From Pseudonocardia petroleophila (lineage in GTDB: Bacteria; Actinomycetota; Actinomycetes; Mycobacteriales; Pseudonocardiaceae): a stretch of DNA of 64,000 nucleotides. The translations under genes and the position numbers were made by a program. Positions within the stretch are counted from its first letter, which is position 1; every line of letters starts with the position of its first letter. Shown here in pieces: positions 34,496-47,233 of the stretch. The stretch spans positions 1,185,501-1,249,500 of the forward strand of contig NZ_CP060131.1 of assembly GCF_014235185.1 (NCBI RefSeq). Reading direction: 5' to 3'. The notes beneath the pieces were generated by a model. That model saw nothing but the letters and a program-made list of their open reading frames with translations, had not been told where the DNA came from and made no database searches.

Positions 34496-35574
34496 CCGGC
34501 ACCGAGCTGACGCCCGACGCCCCCGACCGCGACTCGGCCGTACCGGCCCACCGCGGCGACCCGCTGGCCGAGCAGCGGCGGATGGCCCGGTCGGCGACGG
34601 TGGTGGACCGGAGCCACCGCGGCGTGATCACGGTGACCGGCGAGGACCGCCTGAGCTGGCTGCACCTGCTGCTCACCCAGCATGTCAGCGAGCTCCCCGC
34701 CGACACCGGCACCGAGACGCTGATCCTGGACCTCAACGGCCGCGTGCTGCACCACATGGTCGTGGCCCACGCCGGCGAGACGGTCTACCTCGACACCGAG
34801 CCCGGCGACGTCCCCGAACTGCTCGACTACCTCACCAAGATGGTCTTCTGGTCGAAGGTGGAGCCGCGCGACGCCACGGCGGAGCTCGCGGTGCTCAGCG
34901 TCGTCGGGCCCGACACCGCGGCCGTGCTCGGCGCGGCGGGCGTCCCGGTCCCCGACCGGCCGCACGGCGCGCTCGCCCTGCCCGGCGGCGGCGTCGTGCG
35001 CCGGATGCCGTGGCCCGGCGTCGACGCGGCCGACCTGCTGGTGCCCCGCGCGGAGCAGGACACCTGGTGGGCCCGGCTCACCGCCGCAGGCGCCCACGAG
35101 GCCGGGACGATGGCGTTCGAGGCGCTGCGGGTGGAGTCCGGCCGTCCGCGGCTGGGCCTCGACACCGACGAGCGCACGATCCCGCACGAGGTCGGCTGGA
35201 TCGGCGAGGCCGTGCACCTGACCAAGGGCTGCTACCGCGGCCAGGAGACGGTCGCGCGCGTCGCCAACCTCGGCCGGCCGCCCCGGCGGCTCGTGCTCCT
35301 GCACCTCGACGCGGGCGACGAGCACCTGCCGGAGCCCGGCGCCCCCGTCACGCTCGGCGGGCGGCCCGTCGGACGGGTGGGCACGGTCGTGCAGCACCAC
35401 GAGCTGGGCCCGGTGGCGCTGGCGCTGGTCAAGCGCTCGGTGGCGGTCGATGCGGAACTCGTCGCGGGCGAGGACGAGCGAGCCGCCCCGGCGCGCATCG
35501 ACCCGGACTCGGTGCCCCCCGAGGACGGCACGCCGCCCCCCGGCCGCGCGGCCCAGGGCGGCCTCCGCCGCTGA
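34492..35574 (+). CDS. ygfZ: Folate-binding YgfZ protein, GcvT-like
   Basis: A 360-residue protein of the GcvT fold with the diagnostic KGCYRGQE motif (about residues 245-252) of YgfZ. YgfZ supports repair or assembly of Fe-S enzymes and binds folate. The C-terminal 40 residues are disordered and Pro-rich. Coupling to a Fur regulator fits an Fe-S link. ATG 34492 is 4 bp inside the upstream gene. Confidence 0.9.
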   Translation: MTGTELTPDAPDRDSAVPAHRGDPLAEQRRMARSATVVDRSHRGVITVTGEDRLSWLHLLLTQHVSELPADTGTETLILDLNGRVLHHMVVAHAGETVYLDTEPGDVPELLDYLTKMVFWSKVEPRDATAELAVLSVVGPDTAAVLGAAGVPVPDRPHGALALPGGGVVRRMPWPGVDAADLLVPRAEQDTWWARLTAAGAHEAGTMAFEALRVESGRPRLGLDTDERTIPHEVGWIGEAVHLTKGCYRGQETVARVANLGRPPRRLVLLHLDAGDEHLPEPGAPVTLGGRPVGRVGTVVQHHELGPVALALVKRSVAVDAELVAGEDERAAPARIDPDSVPPEDGTPPPGRAAQGGLRR

Positions 35575-35634
35575 CCGTCCCACAGTGCGGGAGCGTGCTC
35601 CCGGATCGCGAGAACCGGGCGTAGCGTCCGGCGG

Positions 35635-36882
35635 GTGGACGCACCCCGTTACCGCTGGGTGGTGCTCGCCGTCGGCACCGCCGCCCAGGCCGCCACCGCG
35701 GCCTACTTCCTCGGGCTCGCCGCCGTCACCCCGGCCCTGCGGGCGCACTTCGACCTCGACCTCGCCGGCGTCGGGCTGCTGATCGGGGCGATCTCGGTCG
35801 GGCTCGTCCCGACGCTGATCCCGTGGGGCGCGGCGGCGGACCGGTTCGGCGAGCGCGGCGTGATGACGATCGGGCTCGTGGGGTCGGCCGCCGCGCTCGG
35901 GGCCACGTCGCTCGTGGCGCACCCCCTCGCCGCGGGCGCCCTGCTCATGCTGACGGGCGCGTCGGGGGCCTCCGTCAACGCCGCGAGCGGGCGGGCGGTC
36001 ATGACCTGGTTCCCGGCGCGCAGCCGCGGCCTGGCCATGGCGGTGCGGCAGACGTCGGTGCCGGTCGGGGCCGCGCTCGCCGCGGTCGCCCTCCCGGCCG
36101 TCGCGGGTGCGGGCGGGGTGCCCGCGGTGTTCCTCGTGCTCGCGGCCATCTGCCTGATCGCGGCGGCGGCGGTGGCCGCGTTCGTCCGGGAGCCCCCGGA
36201 CGCCCCGGCCCGCCGCGCCCGGCCCGCGGGACGGATGAGCGACGTCCTCGCCGACCGCAGGCTGCAGCGGCTGAGCCTGGCCGGGCTGCTGCTGGTCGTC
36301 CCCCAGTTCCTCGGGTCGGTCTTCCTCGTCGAGGTCCTGCACACGGGCAGCGGGATGCCCCTGGCCGCGGCGGGGGGCCTCCTCGCGCTCACGCAGGTGC
36401 TCGGTGCCGCCGGACGCCTCGGCAACGGGTTCTGGTCGGACCGCGCCGGCAGCAGGCTGCGGCCGCTGCGGATCGTCGCGGTGGCCGTCGCGCTCGGGTT
36501 CGGGGCGGCCGCGCTGCTGCAGCCGGGGCCGGTCGTCCTGCTCGCCGCGGTGCTCGTCCCGGCCGCCGCGCTCGCGATCAGCTGGAACGGGCTCGTGTTC
36601 ACCGCGGCGGGCGAGCTGGCGCCGCCGGGCCGGGCGGCGACGGCGATGGCGGTCTCGAACACCGCCAACTACGTCGGCGCGGCCGCCACCCCCGTCGTCG
36701 GCGGGCTCGTCGCGCAGGCGGCCGGCTGGCCCGCGATGCTCGCACTGGGCACCGTCGCCGCCGCACTAGCACTCCTGACGCTGCGCGGCCTCCGGGAGCC
36801 GGGTGACGCAGGCGACGTGACACCGGCGGTGCCACGTCGCACGTCCGGGCGTGGGCACGGTACGGTGGTGCCAGGACACTGA
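35635..36882 (+). CDS. Major facilitator superfamily transporter
   Basis: A 415-residue protein with about twelve membrane helices in two halves around a basic central loop (about 185-205). GAAADRFGERG after the second helix is the MFS motif A. There is no gene context that fixes the substrate; it resembles the CynX/NNP-type group only weakly. The GTG start is at 35635. Confidence 0.85.
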   Translation: MDAPRYRWVVLAVGTAAQAATAAYFLGLAAVTPALRAHFDLDLAGVGLLIGAISVGLVPTLIPWGAAADRFGERGVMTIGLVGSAAALGATSLVAHPLAAGALLMLTGASGASVNAASGRAVMTWFPARSRGLAMAVRQTSVPVGAALAAVALPAVAGAGGVPAVFLVLAAICLIAAAAVAAFVREPPDAPARRARPAGRMSDVLADRRLQRLSLAGLLLVVPQFLGSVFLVEVLHTGSGMPLAAAGGLLALTQVLGAAGRLGNGFWSDRAGSRLRPLRIVAVAVALGFGAAALLQPGPVVLLAAVLVPAAALAISWNGLVFTAAGELAPPGRAATAMAVSNTANYVGAAATPVVGGLVAQAAGWPAMLALGTVAAALALLTLRGLREPGDAGDVTPAVPRRTSGRGHGTVVPGH

Positions 36883-36944
36883 TGACATGAATGGGGCCGC
36901 CGAGACATCCGGCCGCCCCTTCCCTGTTGTAAGGGGGACCAGCC

Positions 36945-37136
36945 ATGGGGCGCGGACGAGCCAAGGCCAAGCAGACGAAGGTGGCCCGAGAGCTCAAGTA
37001 CAGCTCCCCCACGATGGATCTCGACGCGCTGCAGCGCGAGATCGGTAGTGGGACGGTGCTCCACGACACGGAGGCGGAGGACGAGTACGACCCCTACGCC
37101 CCCGAGTCCGACAGGGACGACGACCACCGGCGTTGA
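36945..37136 (+). CDS. DUF3073 protein
   Basis: A 63-residue actinobacterial protein (MGRGRAKAKQTKVARELKYSSP, then an acidic C-terminus). The family (Rv0810c) is highly conserved and of unknown function; the basic N-terminus could bind nucleic acid. A ribosome binding site AAGGGGG lies 9 nt upstream. It is beside purM as in M. tuberculosis. The next 264 bp, up to purM, hold no gene I recognise. Confidence 0.9.
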   Translation: MGRGRAKAKQTKVARELKYSSPTMDLDALQREIGSGTVLHDTEAEDEYDPYAPESDRDDDHRR

Positions 37137-37400
37137 CCGGCTCGCCTTCCTGAGCACCCGAGCGCAGCGGTCGGACACGGGTCGCCCCGTGTCCGACGGC
37201 ACGGTCGACGGGTCGCACCGACGCAGGTGCACCGGTTCTCTTCGACGTGCCCGCTGACGACGGCGCGGTGACCACGCCGGCACGGTGACCACGGCTCGAC
37301 GTGGGCACCCCGGTGCAGCGGCGGCCGTGCGGGCCGGACCGGTGGCGGGCGCGCTCGACCGCCGGCCCACCCGGAACGGGCGAGCCGGGTCGCGCGGGCG

Positions 37401-38474
37401 TCAGAACCGCGGGTGGTCGCCCCGGAGCGCGACGCGGGGCGCCGACGCGTCCTCGGTGCGCGAGACGCCGCCGAGGACCCACGCGGGCACGTGCCGGGCC
37501 GTCAGCACCGCGAGGGCCCGGTCGACGTCGTCGGCGGGGAGCACCGCCACCATCCCGACGCCCATGTTGAACGTCTTCTCCATCTCGGCGCGCTCCACGC
37601 GGCCCCGGGAGGCGATGAGGTTGAAGATCGGCTGCGGGGTCCAGGTGTTGCGCTCGACGACGGCGCTGAGCCCGTCGGGCAGCACGCGCTCGAGGTTGCG
37701 GCCCAGCCCACCACCGGTGATGTGCGCGAAGGTGTGCACGCCGGTCTCGGCGGCGAGGGCGAGGCAGTCGCGGGCGTAGATGCGGGTGGGGACGAGCAGC
37801 TCCTCGCCGAGGGTGTGGCCGAACTCCTCGACGTGGCCCTCCAGCGACATCCGCGCGATGGTCAGCAGCACGTGCCGGGCCAGCGAGTAGCCGTTGGAGT
37901 GCAGGCCGGACGCCCCGAGCGCGACGAGGACGTCACCGGGCCGGACCCGGTCGGGCCGCAGCATCCGCTCGGCCTCGACGATCCCGACCCCGGTGCCGGA
38001 GATGTCGTACCCGCCGACCTCCATCAGCCCCGGGTGCTCCGCGGTCTCGCCGCCCAGCAGGGCGCAGCCCGCCTGCTGGCAGCCCTCCGCGATCCCCTTG
38101 ACGACGGACGCGACCTGCTCCGGGACGAGCTTGCCGACGGCGATGTAGTCCTGCATGAACAACGGCTCCGCGCCGCAGACCACGAGGTCGTCGACGACCA
38201 TCGCGACCAGGTCGAGCCCGATGGTGTCGTGCTTGTCCATCGCCTGCGCGATCGCGACCTTGGTGCCGACGCCGTCGGTGGACGCCGCGAGCACCGGCTC
38301 GGTGTACTTGCCGATCTTGAGCGCGAACAGGCCCGCGAAGCCGCCGATCCCGCCGAGCACCTCGGGCCGGTTCGCCTTCTCCGCGTACGGCCGCAGGGCG
38401 TCGACGGCCCGTTCCCCGGCCTCGATGTCCACCCCTGCGGCGGCGTAACTGGCTCCGGGCAGGTCGGTCGGCAT
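37401..38474 (-). CDS. purM: Phosphoribosylformylglycinamidine cyclo-ligase
   Basis: A 357-residue enzyme that closes the imidazole ring of AIR with ATP, purine step 5. The N-terminal ATP-binding half has STDGVGTKV, DLVAMVVDDLVVCGAEPL and GCALLGGETAEHPG. ATG 38474 is preferred to the GTG 21 bp upstream. It is 57 bp from purF. Confidence 0.96.
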   Translation of the reverse strand: MPTDLPGASYAAAGVDIEAGERAVDALRPYAEKANRPEVLGGIGGFAGLFALKIGKYTEPVLAASTDGVGTKVAIAQAMDKHDTIGLDLVAMVVDDLVVCGAEPLFMQDYIAVGKLVPEQVASVVKGIAEGCQQAGCALLGGETAEHPGLMEVGGYDISGTGVGIVEAERMLRPDRVRPGDVLVALGASGLHSNGYSLARHVLLTIARMSLEGHVEEFGHTLGEELLVPTRIYARDCLALAAETGVHTFAHITGGGLGRNLERVLPDGLSAVVERNTWTPQPIFNLIASRGRVERAEMEKTFNMGVGMVAVLPADDVDRALAVLTARHVPAWVLGGVSRTEDASAPRVALRGDHPRF

Positions 38475-38531
38475 GCTCGTTCTCGCTCTCGGCACCCGTG
38501 GGCGCGGTGTGGGTCGGGGAGGCGCGCAGGA

Positions 38532-40127
38532 TCAGGGGCGCTCGAGCGCGCCCGAAGCACCGTAGCCGACGGGCAGCGCCGGTGTCCGCTCCGCCGGAGC
38601 GCCGCGCAGCGGCCCGGCGTCGCCCGACGCGGCCCCCGAGACGTCGGGTCCCGGTACGTCGGACACCGCTACGGGCTCCAGCAGGTGCTTGCCCAGCCGC
38701 GCCTCCTCGGGCAGCGGGATCGGGTACTCGCCGTCGAAGCAGGCGGAGCAGAGCCGGGTCCGGGGCTGCTCGCTGGCGGCGATCAGACCCTCGAGGGAGA
38801 CGTAGCCCAGCGTGTCGGCCCCGATCGAGCGGCGGACGCCCTCGGTGTCGATGCCGCTGGCGACCAGCTCGGCACGGGTGGCGAAGTCGATGCCGTAGAA
38901 GCACGGCCAGCGCACCGGCGGCGACGCGATGCGCACGTGCACCTCGAGCGCCCCGGCCTCGCGCAGCATCCGCACCAGCGCGCGCTGGGTGTTGCCCCGC
39001 ACGATCGAGTCGTCGACCACGACGAGCCGCTTGCCGCGGATGACCTCACGCAGCGGGTTGAGCTTGAGCCGGATGCCGAGCTGGCGGATGGTCTGGCTGG
39101 GCTGGATGAACGTGCGCCCGACGTAGGCGTTCTTGACCAGGCCCTGGCCGTAGGGGATGCCGGACGCCTGCGCGTAGCCGATGGCCGCGGGGGTGCCGGA
39201 CTCCGGCGTCGGGATCACCAGGTCGGCCTCGACGGGGTGCTCCTCGGCCAGGCGCCGTCCGATGTCGACGCGGGTGGCGTGCACCGAGCGCCCGGAGATC
39301 GTGGTGTCCGGGCGGGCCAGGTAGACGTACTCGAAGACGCAGCCCTTGGGCTCGGGCGCGGCGAAGCGGGAGCTGCGGATGCCGTCGGCGTCGATCGCGA
39401 TCAGCTCGCCGGGCTCCACCTCGCGGACCATCGAGGCGCCGACGATGTCGAGCGCCGCGGTCTCGCTGGCCACGACCCAGCCGCGGTCGAGGCGGCCGAG
39501 GACCAGCGGGTGGACGCCGTGCCGGTCGCGCGCCGCGTAGAGGGTGTTCTCGTCGCCGAAGACCAGGCAGAACGCCCCGCGCAGGCGGGGGAACAGCCGC
39601 ATCGCGGCCTCCTCCACCCCCAGGTCGGCGGCCGAGTCGGCCATCAGTTCGGCGATCAGGTCGGAGTCGGTGCTGGCCTGCATCCGGGAGCGGTTCGACG
39701 CCGGGGCCTCGACGAGCCCGGCCACCTCGTCGCGCAGCTCGGCGGTGTTGACCAGGTTGCCGTTGTGGCCCAGCGCGATGCCGCTGCCGGTGGCCGTGGT
39801 GCGGAACGTCGGCTGCGCGTTCTCCCAGGTGGTGGACCCGGTGGTGGAGTAGCGGCAGTGCCCGATGGCGATGTGGCCCTTGAGCGAGCTGAGGATCTGC
39901 TCGTCGAACACCTGGCTGACCAGGCCCAGGTCCTTGAACACGACCATCCGGCGCCCGTCGGACACGGCGATGCCGGCGGCCTCCTGGCCGCGGTGCTGCA
40001 GGGCGTACAGGCCGTAGTAGGCGAGCTTGGCGACGTCCTCGCCCGGCGCCCAGGCGCCGAAGACACCGCACTCCTCGCGGGGCTCGTCGTCGGTCGGATC
40101 GGACTCCGTGCGGGTGGTGGCACCCAA
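38532..40127 (-). CDS. purF: Amidophosphoribosyltransferase
   Basis: A 531-residue first committed enzyme of purine synthesis: PRPP plus glutamine gives phosphoribosylamine. The N-terminal glutaminase starts at Cys21 (EECGVFGAWA) after a propeptide that must be removed. The PRTase domain has VVVDDSIVRGNT. The only start before Cys21 is TTG 40127, preceded by GGGGAG. Cysteines near the C-terminus (CSACFDG) suit the Fe-S-cluster type of PurF. Confidence 0.95.
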   Translation of the reverse strand: MGATTRTESDPTDDEPREECGVFGAWAPGEDVAKLAYYGLYALQHRGQEAAGIAVSDGRRMVVFKDLGLVSQVFDEQILSSLKGHIAIGHCRYSTTGSTTWENAQPTFRTTATGSGIALGHNGNLVNTAELRDEVAGLVEAPASNRSRMQASTDSDLIAELMADSAADLGVEEAAMRLFPRLRGAFCLVFGDENTLYAARDRHGVHPLVLGRLDRGWVVASETAALDIVGASMVREVEPGELIAIDADGIRSSRFAAPEPKGCVFEYVYLARPDTTISGRSVHATRVDIGRRLAEEHPVEADLVIPTPESGTPAAIGYAQASGIPYGQGLVKNAYVGRTFIQPSQTIRQLGIRLKLNPLREVIRGKRLVVVDDSIVRGNTQRALVRMLREAGALEVHVRIASPPVRWPCFYGIDFATRAELVASGIDTEGVRRSIGADTLGYVSLEGLIAASEQPRTRLCSACFDGEYPIPLPEEARLGKHLLEPVAVSDVPGPDVSGAASGDAGPLRGAPAERTPALPVGYGASGALERP

Positions 40128-40154
40128 CGCGCGCTCCCCAGGATCGACGACCGT

Positions 40155-42344
40155 TCAGGACGCGATGCTACGCCGCAGGAGGTCCGGAACCCACTCGGCG
40201 GGACCGGCGTCACCGAACCACCGTCCCTGGCCCACGTCGCACCCGAGCGCGGCGAGCCGCTCCGCCTGCAGGTCGGTCTCGACCCACTCCGCGGTGACCT
40301 CCAGCCCGAGCGCGTGCGCCATCCCGACCAGCGAGCCGACGATGGCCGAGTCGACGGTGTCGGGGTCGGGGTGGCGCAGGCCGTCGATGAACGACCCGTC
40401 GATCTTCAGCGCGTGCACCGGGAGGCGCCGCAGCCAGACCAGGCTGGAGTAGCCGGTGCCGAAGTCGTCGAGCGCGAGGCGGACGCCTGCGGCGCGCAGG
40501 GCGAGCAGCGCCTCCAGCGCCGCGGCCTCGTCGCCGAGCACGGCCTGTTCGGTGATCTCCAGCTGCAGCAGCCGGGCGGGCAGCCCGGTGGCCCGCAGGA
40601 CCGAGATGACGATGCGGACGAAGTCGGGCTCCGCGAGCTGCACCGGCGAGACGTTCACGCTGACGAACGGCGCGTCCGCACCGAGCTCGCGGTGCCAGGA
40701 CGCCGCCTGCTCGCACGCGGTGTGCAGGATCCAGTGCCCCAGCGGCACGATCGCGCCGCTGTGCTCGGCCAGCTCGATGAACCGGCCCGGGCCGAGCAGG
40801 CCCTGCACGGGGTGCTGCCAGCGGACCAGCGCCTCCACCCCGCGCATCCGCGGATCCTCGCCGAGCCCCACCAGCGGCTGGTAGACCAGCCGGAACTCAC
40901 CGCGCTCGATGGCCCGGGGCAGCCCCGTGAGCAGCGCGTAGCGGGCGGACTCCCCCGCGTCCCGCTCGGGGTCGAACACCACCCTGCGCGCGCCGCCGCG
41001 CGACTTGGCCCAGTTCAGAGCGACGTCGGCGGCCCGCATCAGCTCCTCCGGGCACGCGACCGCCGTCGGGGCCACGGCCACGCCGATGCTCGCCGAGACC
41101 GTCAGCGTGTGCCCGCTCACCAGGAACGGGGTGGCGAAGGCCTCCAGGATGCGGTCGGCGATCCGGCAGACCTCGGCGAGCCCCTCGGGGTCGGCCACCA
41201 GCACCGCGAACTCGTCGCCGCCGGTGCGGGTGACCAGGTGCTCGCCCGCGGCCATCTGCAGCCGGGCGGCCACGGCCAGCAGGACCTGGTCCCCGACCTG
41301 ATGCCCGAGCCCGTCGTTGACACGGGTGAGCCCGTCGAGGTCGAGGGAGCAGACGCCGACGTGCTCGGGGCCGCCCGACTCGAACGCGCGGTGCACCCAC
41401 TGCTCGGTGAGCGAGCGGTTGGGCAGCTGCGTGAGCTGGTCGTGGTAGGCGGCGCGCTGCAGGCGCAGCCGCAGCCGGGTGCGCTCGGACTGGTCCTCGA
41501 CGACGGCGATCAGGTGCGCGGGCGACCCGTTCTGATGGCGGACCAGCGAGGCCACCACGTCGGTGAACAGCACGAGCCCGTCGGGCCGGACGAAGCGCAG
41601 CTCCATGCGCATCACGTCCGGTTCGCCGCGGTGCAGCCGCTTGAACCGGTCGACGACGTCGGCCACGTCGTCGGGGTGCACGAAGTCGGTGACCGGCCGC
41701 GGCTGGTCGAGCGGCCCGGCGATCCCGAACATCGTGCGCAGCGCCGGGTTCAGGTCGACGACGAACCCGTCGAGGCCGACGATGCCGATCCCGACGGCGC
41801 CCTGCGTGTAGACGGTGCGGTAGTGGCTCGCGCTCAGCGACAGCTCCCGCACGACGCCGGCCTGGGCCCGCACGGTGCTGGTGAGCAGCTCGGCCTGCTC
41901 GGCGACCGCCCGGTCGCGCAGCGCCCCGGTGAACCCGGTGGTCAGCTCGTCGAGGGCCGCGGCCAGGCGGTCCCCCGCGTCCGGGCCGCCGGAGCCCAGC
42001 ACCGCCGGGCCGGACTCGCGCAGCAGCCGCAGCGTGGCGGGCAGCACCTCCTCCGCGGCCTGGGCGACGTCGGCGGGTGGCCCGCACAGCCCGCTCGTGA
42101 GCAGGTCGGCGCCGATGTCGCGGGCGGCCATCGACCAGAACGGCTCGGCGGCCAGCGTGGTGGCGAGCCGGCGGAGCAGGGTGGCCAGGCGGGCGGCGAG
42201 GGTCGGGTCCGCGACGGGCGCGATCTCGGCCCAGCGCGCGGCGAGGCGGTGCAGCGCCGGCCCGTTCGCGGCGGTCCCCGATCCCGGCCCTGACGTCGTA
42301 GTGCGGGCGCGCGGGACACCGGTGCCGCTGCGTGCTGCGACCAT
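40155..42344 (-). CDS. PAS-GGDEF-EAL cyclic-di-GMP protein
   Basis: A 729-residue signalling protein. Residues about 1-185 are a helical N-terminus of unknown type; about 190-325 is a PAS domain; about 325-480 is a GGDEF domain with GGDEFAVLV intact; about 485-729 is an EAL domain with EALVRWQHP and DDFGTGYSSL. Both the synthase and phosphodiesterase motifs look usable, so the net activity is unclear. There is no membrane segment. It is 27 bp upstream of purF on the same strand but probably has its own promoter. Confidence 0.9.
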   Translation of the reverse strand: MVAARSGTGVPRARTTTSGPGSGTAANGPALHRLAARWAEIAPVADPTLAARLATLLRRLATTLAAEPFWSMAARDIGADLLTSGLCGPPADVAQAAEEVLPATLRLLRESGPAVLGSGGPDAGDRLAAALDELTTGFTGALRDRAVAEQAELLTSTVRAQAGVVRELSLSASHYRTVYTQGAVGIGIVGLDGFVVDLNPALRTMFGIAGPLDQPRPVTDFVHPDDVADVVDRFKRLHRGEPDVMRMELRFVRPDGLVLFTDVVASLVRHQNGSPAHLIAVVEDQSERTRLRLRLQRAAYHDQLTQLPNRSLTEQWVHRAFESGGPEHVGVCSLDLDGLTRVNDGLGHQVGDQVLLAVAARLQMAAGEHLVTRTGGDEFAVLVADPEGLAEVCRIADRILEAFATPFLVSGHTLTVSASIGVAVAPTAVACPEELMRAADVALNWAKSRGGARRVVFDPERDAGESARYALLTGLPRAIERGEFRLVYQPLVGLGEDPRMRGVEALVRWQHPVQGLLGPGRFIELAEHSGAIVPLGHWILHTACEQAASWHRELGADAPFVSVNVSPVQLAEPDFVRIVISVLRATGLPARLLQLEITEQAVLGDEAAALEALLALRAAGVRLALDDFGTGYSSLVWLRRLPVHALKIDGSFIDGLRHPDPDTVDSAIVGSLVGMAHALGLEVTAEWVETDLQAERLAALGCDVGQGRWFGDAGPAEWVPDLLRRSIAS

Positions 42345-42474
42345 CCGGCGCCTCCTGTCACCCGTCTGCTCGGGGCGGTCCCCCGGACGGCGTGATTCTC
42401 CGTATCGCTTAGTACTTACGCCAGTACGTGCGGTTTTGGTTCGTCAGATCGCCTGATGGTGAAGAATCCGCCGT

Positions 42475-42822
42475 TCAGACCAGTGGGAGCAGCGCCGCCA
42501 CGTCACCCGATCGGCCGCCCGATGCACGCAGGTCACCCGTGGCAACCGCATCCTCCCAGCTCAGGCGGCCCGTCACCAGCGCGAGCCAAGTGCGGGCGTC
42601 GGACTCGACCACGTTCGGCGGAGTACCCCGGGTGTGTCGCGGTCCGGGGACGCACTGCGCGGCTCCGAACGGCGGGATCCGGACCTCCACGCTCCGACCG
42701 GGTGATGCGGCCACCAGAGCCGCGAGGCTCTCCTTGACCGCCGCACGCAGGACGGGACGCTCCGGCTCGGGCCCCCCGTCGAGCCAGGCCAGGACCGCGT
42801 CCGGGCCGGGATCGCCGGTCAC
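42475..42822 (-). CDS. Sterol carrier family protein
   Basis: A 115-residue protein of the SCP2-like family found beside pur genes in actinobacteria (compare Rv0807). Conserved parts are [15 protein letters not shown] and [18 protein letters not shown]. The ligand is unknown. It is 52 bp downstream of purL. Confidence 0.82.
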   Translation of the reverse strand: MTGDPGPDAVLAWLDGGPEPERPVLRAAVKESLAALVAASPGRSVEVRIPPFGAAQCVPGPRHTRGTPPNVVESDARTWLALVTGRLSWEDAVATGDLRASGGRSGDVAALLPLV

Positions 42823-42874
42823 GCCGGTTCCCGGCCCGTGACCTGACCGATCGGCCAGGTCGCCGGCCCGGCGC

Positions 42875-45184
<2,310 letters not shown>

Positions 45185-45212
45185 GGCTGCTGAGCCTACG
45201 GAACGACCTCGC

Positions 45213-45665
45213 TCAGCCGCCGTCGCGGCCCGTGGGGAGCTGCACCACACTCACGAAGAAGTGGTCGATCTGCTTGATCGCCTCGATGAACCCCTCGAAG
45301 TCGACGGGCTTGGTGACGTAGGCGTTGGCGTGCAGCTGGTAGCTGCGCAGCACGTCCTCCTCGGCCTGCGAGGTCGTCAGCACGATCACCGGGATGTGCC
45401 GCAGCGCGGGGTCGTCCTTGACCTCGGCGAGCACCTCGCGGCCGTCACGGCGGGGGAGGTTGAGGTCGAGCAGGATCAGGTCGGGGCGCGGCGCGTCGGC
45501 GTACGGGGGCTCGTTGCGCAGGTAGGACAGGGCCTCGGCCCCGTCGGTGACGACGTCGAGCCGGTTGTGCAGGTACTCGTCGAAGGCCTCGCGGGTCATC
45601 AGGACGTCGCCCGGGTCGTCCTCGACCAGCAGGACGTTGACGATGCGGGGTTCGGGCGTGGTCAT
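45213..45665 (-). CDS. Response regulator, single-domain Rcp1-like
   Basis: A 150-residue receiver with Asp67 ([13 protein letters not shown]), acidic pair EDD at 15-17 and Lys in VTKPVDF. There is no output domain, like Rcp1, the partner of cyanobacterial phytochrome kinases. It overlaps the kinase gene by 4 bp, so it is the likely phosphoacceptor. Confidence 0.9.
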   Translation of the reverse strand: MTTPEPRIVNVLLVEDDPGDVLMTREAFDEYLHNRLDVVTDGAEALSYLRNEPPYADAPRPDLILLDLNLPRRDGREVLAEVKDDPALRHIPVIVLTTSQAEEDVLRSYQLHANAYVTKPVDFEGFIEAIKQIDHFFVSVVQLPTGRDGG

Positions 45666-47233
45666 GCGGGGAGCTCCTCGGGGTTCTTCGACGGCGGGGG
45701 GAAGACGACGGCGACGGTGGCGCCCGGCCCGTCGCTCTGCACGACGCGGATGGTGCCGCCGTGGAACTCGGCGATCTTCTTCGCCAGCGACAGGCCGATC
45801 CCGGTGCCGGCGTAGACGTCGCGCGCGTGCAGGCGCTGGAAGATCACGAAGATCTTGTCCTCGTACTCGGGCTCGATGCCGATGCCGTTGTCGGAGACGC
45901 GCAGCTCGACCTCGCCGTCGCGCTCGGTGCCGGTGACGTGCACGACCGGCGGCACGCCCTCGCGGTGGAACTTCAGCCCGTTGCCGATCAGGTTGGCCAG
46001 CAGCTGCCGCAGCAGCTGCGGGTCGCCGGAGATCGTGGGCAGGGACCCGACGACGATCTCGCCGTCCAGCTCCGAGCGGGTCGTCTCGAGCCCGGCCGCG
46101 GCGGCGGCGGCGACGTCGGCGAGGGGCACGTCGACGAAGCCCTCGGTGGTGCGGCCGACGCGGGAGAACGCGAGCAGGTCGTTGATCAGGCGCTGCATCC
46201 GCTGCGCGCCGTCGACGGCGAACTCGATGTACTGGTCGGCCCGGTCGTCGAGCTGCCCGCCGTAGCGGCGCTGGAGCAGCTGGCAGAAGCTCGACACCTT
46301 GCGCAGCGGCTCCTGCAGGTCGTGGCTCGCGACGTAGGCGAACTGCTCGAGGTCGCGGTTGGAGCGCTCCAGCTCCCGGCCCTGCTCGGCGAGCCGGCGG
46401 TTGGCCTGCTCGGCGCGGTCCAGGTCGGCCAGGATGCGCACCCGCATCGCCTCGACGTCGGCGCCCAGCTCGAGGATCTCGCGCGGCCCGTCGGCGTGCA
46501 CGCGCTGGTCGGCGTCGCCGCTGACGACCGACCGCACCTGTGCGGCGAGGTCGGAGACGGGCCCGAGGACCGTGCGGCGCAGCCCGACCGCGGCGGCCAC
46601 CAGCACGAGCACGAGCAGCACCGCGACGGCGACGGCGGCCGTCTGCAGGAACGCCGCGGCCGCGGTGACGGCGGCCCGCCCCTCGCGCTGGCGCTCGGTG
46701 AGGTCGCGCAGCAGCACGTCGGCCCGCACCCGCACCTGGTCGAACAGGGTGCGCCCCTGGAGCGGGTCGGGCGCCGCGGCGCCGGTGTCGACCGCGGCGA
46801 CGGCCGGCTCGGCGAAGCTCTCCCGCCACCGCTGCGCCGCCGCCGACACCGCCTCGACGTCGCGGGTCAGGCGCTCCTGGTCGACGAGCCCGCGCAGCTC
46901 CGCGGTGGCCGCCGCCTCCGCGTCGACGCCCGTGCGGAACGGCTCGAGGAAGTCGGGGCGGCCGGTGAGGCTGTAGCCCCGCACCCCGGTCTCCTGGTCG
47001 AGCAGGGCCACCGACAGGCGCTGCGCCGCGTCCAGCGCGGGCGACACCCGGTCGAGGAGCACCGCCCGCGACGCCGTCAGCCCCGACAGCGCGAGGCCGC
47101 CGAGGGTGATCGCGGCGACGGCGAGCAGCGCCAGCACCGCGGCCCCGACGGCGAACAGCCGCCCCAGCGGCCAGCGGTCCCCGGGGTGCTCGGCCGCAGC
47201 GGGCCGCCTGCGCAGCAGGGCGCGCGTCGTCAC
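45662..47233 (-). CDS. Sensor histidine kinase with CHASE3-HAMP
   Basis: A 523-residue kinase: first membrane helix about 27-48, extracellular CHASE3 domain (about 55-185; [15 protein letters not shown]), second helix about 195-215, HAMP, HisKA with [12 protein letters not shown] (His about 304) and HATPase with [10 protein letters not shown] and [13 protein letters not shown]. The phosphorylation motif is the phytochrome-kinase type, matching the Rcp1-like regulator. The extracellular ligand is unknown. GTG 47233. Confidence 0.9.
   Translation of the reverse strand: MTTRALLRRRPAAAEHPGDRWPLGRLFAVGAAVLALLAVAAITLGGLALSGLTASRAVLLDRVSPALDAAQRLSVALLDQETGVRGYSLTGRPDFLEPFRTGVDAEAAATAELRGLVDQERLTRDVEAVSAAAQRWRESFAEPAVAAVDTGAAAPDPLQGRTLFDQVRVRADVLLRDLTERQREGRAAVTAAAAFLQTAAVAVAVLLVLVLVAAAVGLRRTVLGPVSDLAAQVRSVVSGDADQRVHADGPREILELGADVEAMRVRILADLDRAEQANRRLAEQGRELERSNRDLEQFAYVASHDLQEPLRKVSSFCQLLQRRYGGQLDDRADQYIEFAVDGAQRMQRLINDLLAFSRVGRTTEGFVDVPLADVAAAAAAGLETTRSELDGEIVVGSLPTISGDPQLLRQLLANLIGNGLKFHREGVPPVVHVTGTERDGEVELRVSDNGIGIEPEYEDKIFVIFQRLHARDVYAGTGIGLSLAKKIAEFHGGTIRVVQSDGPGATVAVVFPPPSKNPEELPA

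Noticed and set aside
37413..42293. A 1626-codon open frame on the plus strand
   Set aside because: It is the complement of purM, purF and the GGDEF-EAL gene; the translation is low-complexity with no domain, and high GC makes such frames common.
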